A stretch of 64,000 nucleotides of DNA from Allobosea sp. CS1GBMeth4. Its GTDB lineage: Bacteria > Pseudomonadota > Alphaproteobacteria > Rhizobiales > Beijerinckiaceae. The first letter of the stretch is position 1; every line of letters begins with the position of its first letter. Where the stretch lies: positions 1 to 64,000 of the forward strand of contig NZ_FYAS01000016.1 in assembly GCF_900185715.1 (NCBI RefSeq), written 5' to 3'. Position numbers and translations under genes: made by a program. Shown one piece after another: positions 61,774 through 64,000 of the stretch. The notes below the pieces were generated by a model. The model searched no databases and was not told the DNA's origin. It was given only the letters and a program-made list of their open reading frames with translations.

Positions 61774-63471
61774 TCAGCCGGCGGCCCGCAGCGGCGATGC
61801 CCCGGCCGCCGCGTCCGGCTGCGTCAGCTCGGCCTGGCCCACCAGGTGCCCCTGCAGATAGGTGACGCCCCAGTCGCACAGCATCGAGGCCTGCAGCTCG
61901 TCGTCCACCCATTCGGCGACCGTCTCGACGCCGAGGTGATGGGCGAGTTCGAGCAGGGTGCGCACGAAGAAGCGGTCATCGGTCGAGCGCCGCAGATTCT
62001 GGGTGAAGGCGCCATCCAGCTTGAGGATGTCGATCGGGAAGGCCCGCAGATGCCGCAGCGAGGTGTGACCCGCCCCGAAATCGTCGATCGCGATCCGCGC
62101 GCCCCGCTGCTTGATGCGGGCGAGCTGCCGCGCCATCAGGGCCGGATCCTCGATCGTCGCCGTCTCCGTGATCTCGACGATCAGCCGTTTTGCGGCCGCG
62201 GGGTGCGTGCGTAGGCTCGCCTCGAAGCCATCGACCCATTCCCGGTCCGCAAGCGAGCGCGGCGAGACGTTGATCGACAGCGCCGCTGCCGGCTGCTCGC
62301 GCAGATGCGACATGGCGAGCTCGAGCACGCGATGGTCGAACAGGCCGATCAGCCCGCGCGTCTCCAGCAGCGGAACCAGTTCCGCCGGGGCGAGAAAGCC
62401 GTCGCCCTGGCGGCGTTCGACCCGCAGCAGCGCCTCGCTGAAGGCGAGCGTCCGGCCCTTCGCCGTCACCACCGGCTGGAGCGCGAGCCTCACCCTGCGC
62501 TCGTTGAGCGCGGCGACCGCCTCCAGATCGAGGCGCGGCGCGGCGGTGTTCGCCTCCGCCGCAACGCTGCGGCGCGCGACCACCGCGGATTCGGCGGCGC
62601 TCGCCTCCGCTCCGGCGAGCGCGTTCTCCGCGGCCTGGATCAGCACGGATCCGTGGCGGGACAGGTCGGGAGCGATGGCGGCGCCGACGCGCAGCCGGGC
62701 CAGAGCGATCCCGCGCGACGTCTCGACCGCCGAGCGCGTCACCGCCCCGATGAAGCGCTGCGCGGCCGCTTCGATCTGGCCGGCCGGGCAGCCGCTGAGC
62801 AGGATGGCGAAGCGGTTGCCGGCGTAATGCATCAGCTGGTCGCGCCGGCGCATCACCGAGTGCAGGCGCTGGCGGACCTCCTCGACGATCTCCCCGATGC
62901 CCTCATGGCCGAAATCGCCGCTGAGCCGCGGCAGGTCGCCGATCGCGGCGATCAGAACGACGACGGGACGCTCCGCCGGCAGATGCTCCGCCAGAAGCGC
63001 GTCGACGCGCTCGACCAGGGCGTCCCGATCGCACAGATCATGATCCGCGGCTCCGAGCTCCTCGGGCCGCACCGCGCGCTCCAGCCTGAGCACACCGCGC
63101 GCCCGGGCGGGGCGGCCGTCGATGCCGGCGAACCAGCGTCCCGCATCCTCGATCCACATCTTGCGGCCGGCGAGATCGGCGGCATAGCGCGTGCGGTAGA
63201 CCGCTCCGTCGCCGAAATCCTGCCCGCCCGAGGAGAAGATCGCGTCATAGCGGCTGCGGCCGCTGCCGGGCTCGACCAGTCCGGCGAAGGACAGGCCACG
63301 CTCGAGCACGGCCTGCGGCACCGGCCCCAGCACCTCCGCGGCATTCGGCCCCCAGCTCAGCGTGTCGCTGCCGATGTCCCAGCTATAGGCCACCTCGCCG
63401 ATCGAGGAGAGCAGGCTGCGCGGCTCGACGATCTTCTCGTCGCGGGAACCGAACAGGAACGGCGCAGGCAT
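61774..63471 (-). CDS. EAL-domain protein with degenerate GGDEF and PAS-like N-terminus
   Basis: 565 residues. The N-terminus (about 20-130) looks PAS-like. The GGDEF region is degenerate (YAGNRFAILLSG), so no cyclic-di-GMP synthesis is expected. The EAL domain (about 315-550) keeps EALLRV, the Asn of INVSPRS, EITET, the DD of AIDDFGAG, the Lys of ILKLDG, the Glu of VAEWVDDE and QGHLVG. It is therefore probably an active cyclic-di-GMP phosphodiesterase. No transmembrane segment is evident. It is convergent with phaR. Confidence 0.88.
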   Translation of the reverse strand: MPAPFLFGSRDEKIVEPRSLLSSIGEVAYSWDIGSDTLSWGPNAAEVLGPVPQAVLERGLSFAGLVEPGSGRSRYDAIFSSGGQDFGDGAVYRTRYAADLAGRKMWIEDAGRWFAGIDGRPARARGVLRLERAVRPEELGAADHDLCDRDALVERVDALLAEHLPAERPVVVLIAAIGDLPRLSGDFGHEGIGEIVEEVRQRLHSVMRRRDQLMHYAGNRFAILLSGCPAGQIEAAAQRFIGAVTRSAVETSRGIALARLRVGAAIAPDLSRHGSVLIQAAENALAGAEASAAESAVVARRSVAAEANTAAPRLDLEAVAALNERRVRLALQPVVTAKGRTLAFSEALLRVERRQGDGFLAPAELVPLLETRGLIGLFDHRVLELAMSHLREQPAAALSINVSPRSLADREWVDGFEASLRTHPAAAKRLIVEITETATIEDPALMARQLARIKQRGARIAIDDFGAGHTSLRHLRAFPIDILKLDGAFTQNLRRSTDDRFFVRTLLELAHHLGVETVAEWVDDELQASMLCDWGVTYLQGHLVGQAELTQPDAAAGASPLRAAG

Positions 63472-63618
63472 GGTGCGGCTGCCTCGGGCGACGGAGGAGG
63501 TATCGTCCCGTTCCGAAAGCGGGATGGCGGGAAATCGTCCCGAAACGATGCATGCATTTGCCTTAACGGCCGGTTAAGATCGGCCGGCAGATTGCAGAGA
63601 TTCGCTCTCGAAACCCCG

Positions 63619-63852
63619 ATGTTCCGGAGCGGCACGATGGGCGAGACCGAGCGGCCGGACGCGGCCTTCTTCGCGGATCAGGGGGAGCGCCGCGCGCGCG
63701 TGCCCGCGGTCTTCCTTGTCCAGCTCGCCGCCAGCCAGGCGGAAATCGGCCCCTTCGCCGGCCGCGACCGCGAGACGCCGCTCATCGGCGCCCGCCGCTA
63801 TCACGAGGGCCTGGCGTGCCGCCCGTCCTCGAGGCTGCTGCGCTCGGCCTGA
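63619..63852 (+). CDS. Small conserved-looking hypothetical protein
   Basis: 77 residues from ATG 63619, or 71 from the ATG at 63637. AVFLVQLAASQ and TPLIGARRYHEGL resemble short Rhizobiales proteins of unknown function with an AFVTQLIA-type core, but the match is from memory. It lies between the EAL gene and rpmF and stands alone on this strand. Confidence 0.4.
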   Translation: MFRSGTMGETERPDAAFFADQGERRARVPAVFLVQLAASQAEIGPFAGRDRETPLIGARRYHEGLACRPSSRLLRSA

Positions 63853-63869
63853 TCCCCAATCCACAAACG

Positions 63870-63893
63870 AAAAAGGCCGGCCTCGCGGCCGGC
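63870..63893 (-). terminator. Terminator of rpmF
   Basis: Stem GCCGGCC/GGCCGGC (63876-63882 with 63887-63893), 4-nt loop, followed on the minus strand by CTTTTT. It lies 45 bp past the rpmF stop. Confidence 0.9.
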
Positions 63894-63937
63894 GCTCCTT
63901 CGTCGTGCGGGTCGGGGCTCGTCCGAGCCTCGTCGCA

Positions 63938-64000
63938 TCAGGCCTCGGTCTTGGCCTTGAGCACCTGACGGCCGCGATACATGCCGGACTTCAGGTCGAT
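63938..64000 (-). CDS. rpmF: 50S ribosomal protein L32, C-terminal end only
   Basis: Only the last 20 codons and the stop are inside the window: IDLKSGMYRGRQVLKAKTEA. This matches the end of alphaproteobacterial L32 (HHxDLKTGMYRGRQVL). The rest lies beyond the right edge. Its place beside phaR and phaAB fits the order I recall for Rhizobiales. Confidence 0.8.
   Translation of the reverse strand: MDLKSGMYRGRQVLKAKTEA

Overview
The window is GC-rich (codon third positions are mostly G or C) and gene-dense, with many 4-bp ATGA/GTGA gene overlaps. It reads as chromosome of an alphaproteobacterium of the order Hyphomicrobiales (Rhizobiales). Support comes from a CpdR response regulator, an MmgR/suhB-type small RNA, a ROSE-like RNA thermometer before a small heat-shock gene, PhaR and RpmF beside phaAB, and several short palindromes that I recognise as Rhizobiales intergenic repeats. 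A Bosea-like genus is my guess only. I see no phage, transposase, CRISPR array or replication origin.

Layout. Positions 1-3049 (minus): two glycosyltransferases and a methyltransferase-like protein. 3176-8170 (minus): a three-gene operon of a degenerate ABC exporter-like protein, a cyclic-nucleotide-binding protein, and a membrane protein joining a haem-type anchor, a 2Fe-2S domain and a cyclase domain. 8491-14466 (plus): a four-gene peptide ABC importer. 14475-17793 (plus): a second glycan block of two glycosyltransferases and a deacetylase-like protein. 17892-23034 (plus): an amidohydrolase with a polyamine-type ABC importer. 23183-25003: a HIG1-type membrane protein, a PagL-like lipid A deacylase, MaiA and a small lipoprotein. 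25119-25706: what looks like the scar of a deleted beta-lactamase/LysR pair, then tRNA-Val(GAC). 25841-30213: cpdR, an N-formylglutamate amidohydrolase, an MmgR-like sRNA, hisN, a lysophospholipase-type hydrolase and hsp20. 30377-43360: a secreted protein, threonine aldolase, gltBD, mutT, a small lipoprotein, an EamA permease, argJ and a parvulin. 43668-51292: secA, a TorF porin, an L,D-transpeptidase, accA and a methyltransferase. 51455-58584: gloB, a cupin, an acetyltransferase, then a GntR-centred divergent block (aminotransferase, M19-like dipeptidase and EamA exporter on one side; GntR and an MFS pump on the other). 58715-64000: phaB, a DUF1737 protein, phaA, phaR, an EAL protein, a small ORF and the 3' end of rpmF.

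How the parts work together. The polyhydroxybutyrate (PHB) theme recurs: phaA and phaB make 3-hydroxybutyryl-CoA, PhaR senses the polymer, and the sRNA at about 27.5 kb belongs to a family linked to PHB granule control in Sinorhizobium. No PHB synthase (phaC) lies in the window. The least conventional locus is 3176-8170, where a presumptive redox-sensing nucleotide cyclase with altered active-site residues is co-transcribed with a cNMP-binding protein and an ABC protein whose ATPase motifs are destroyed.
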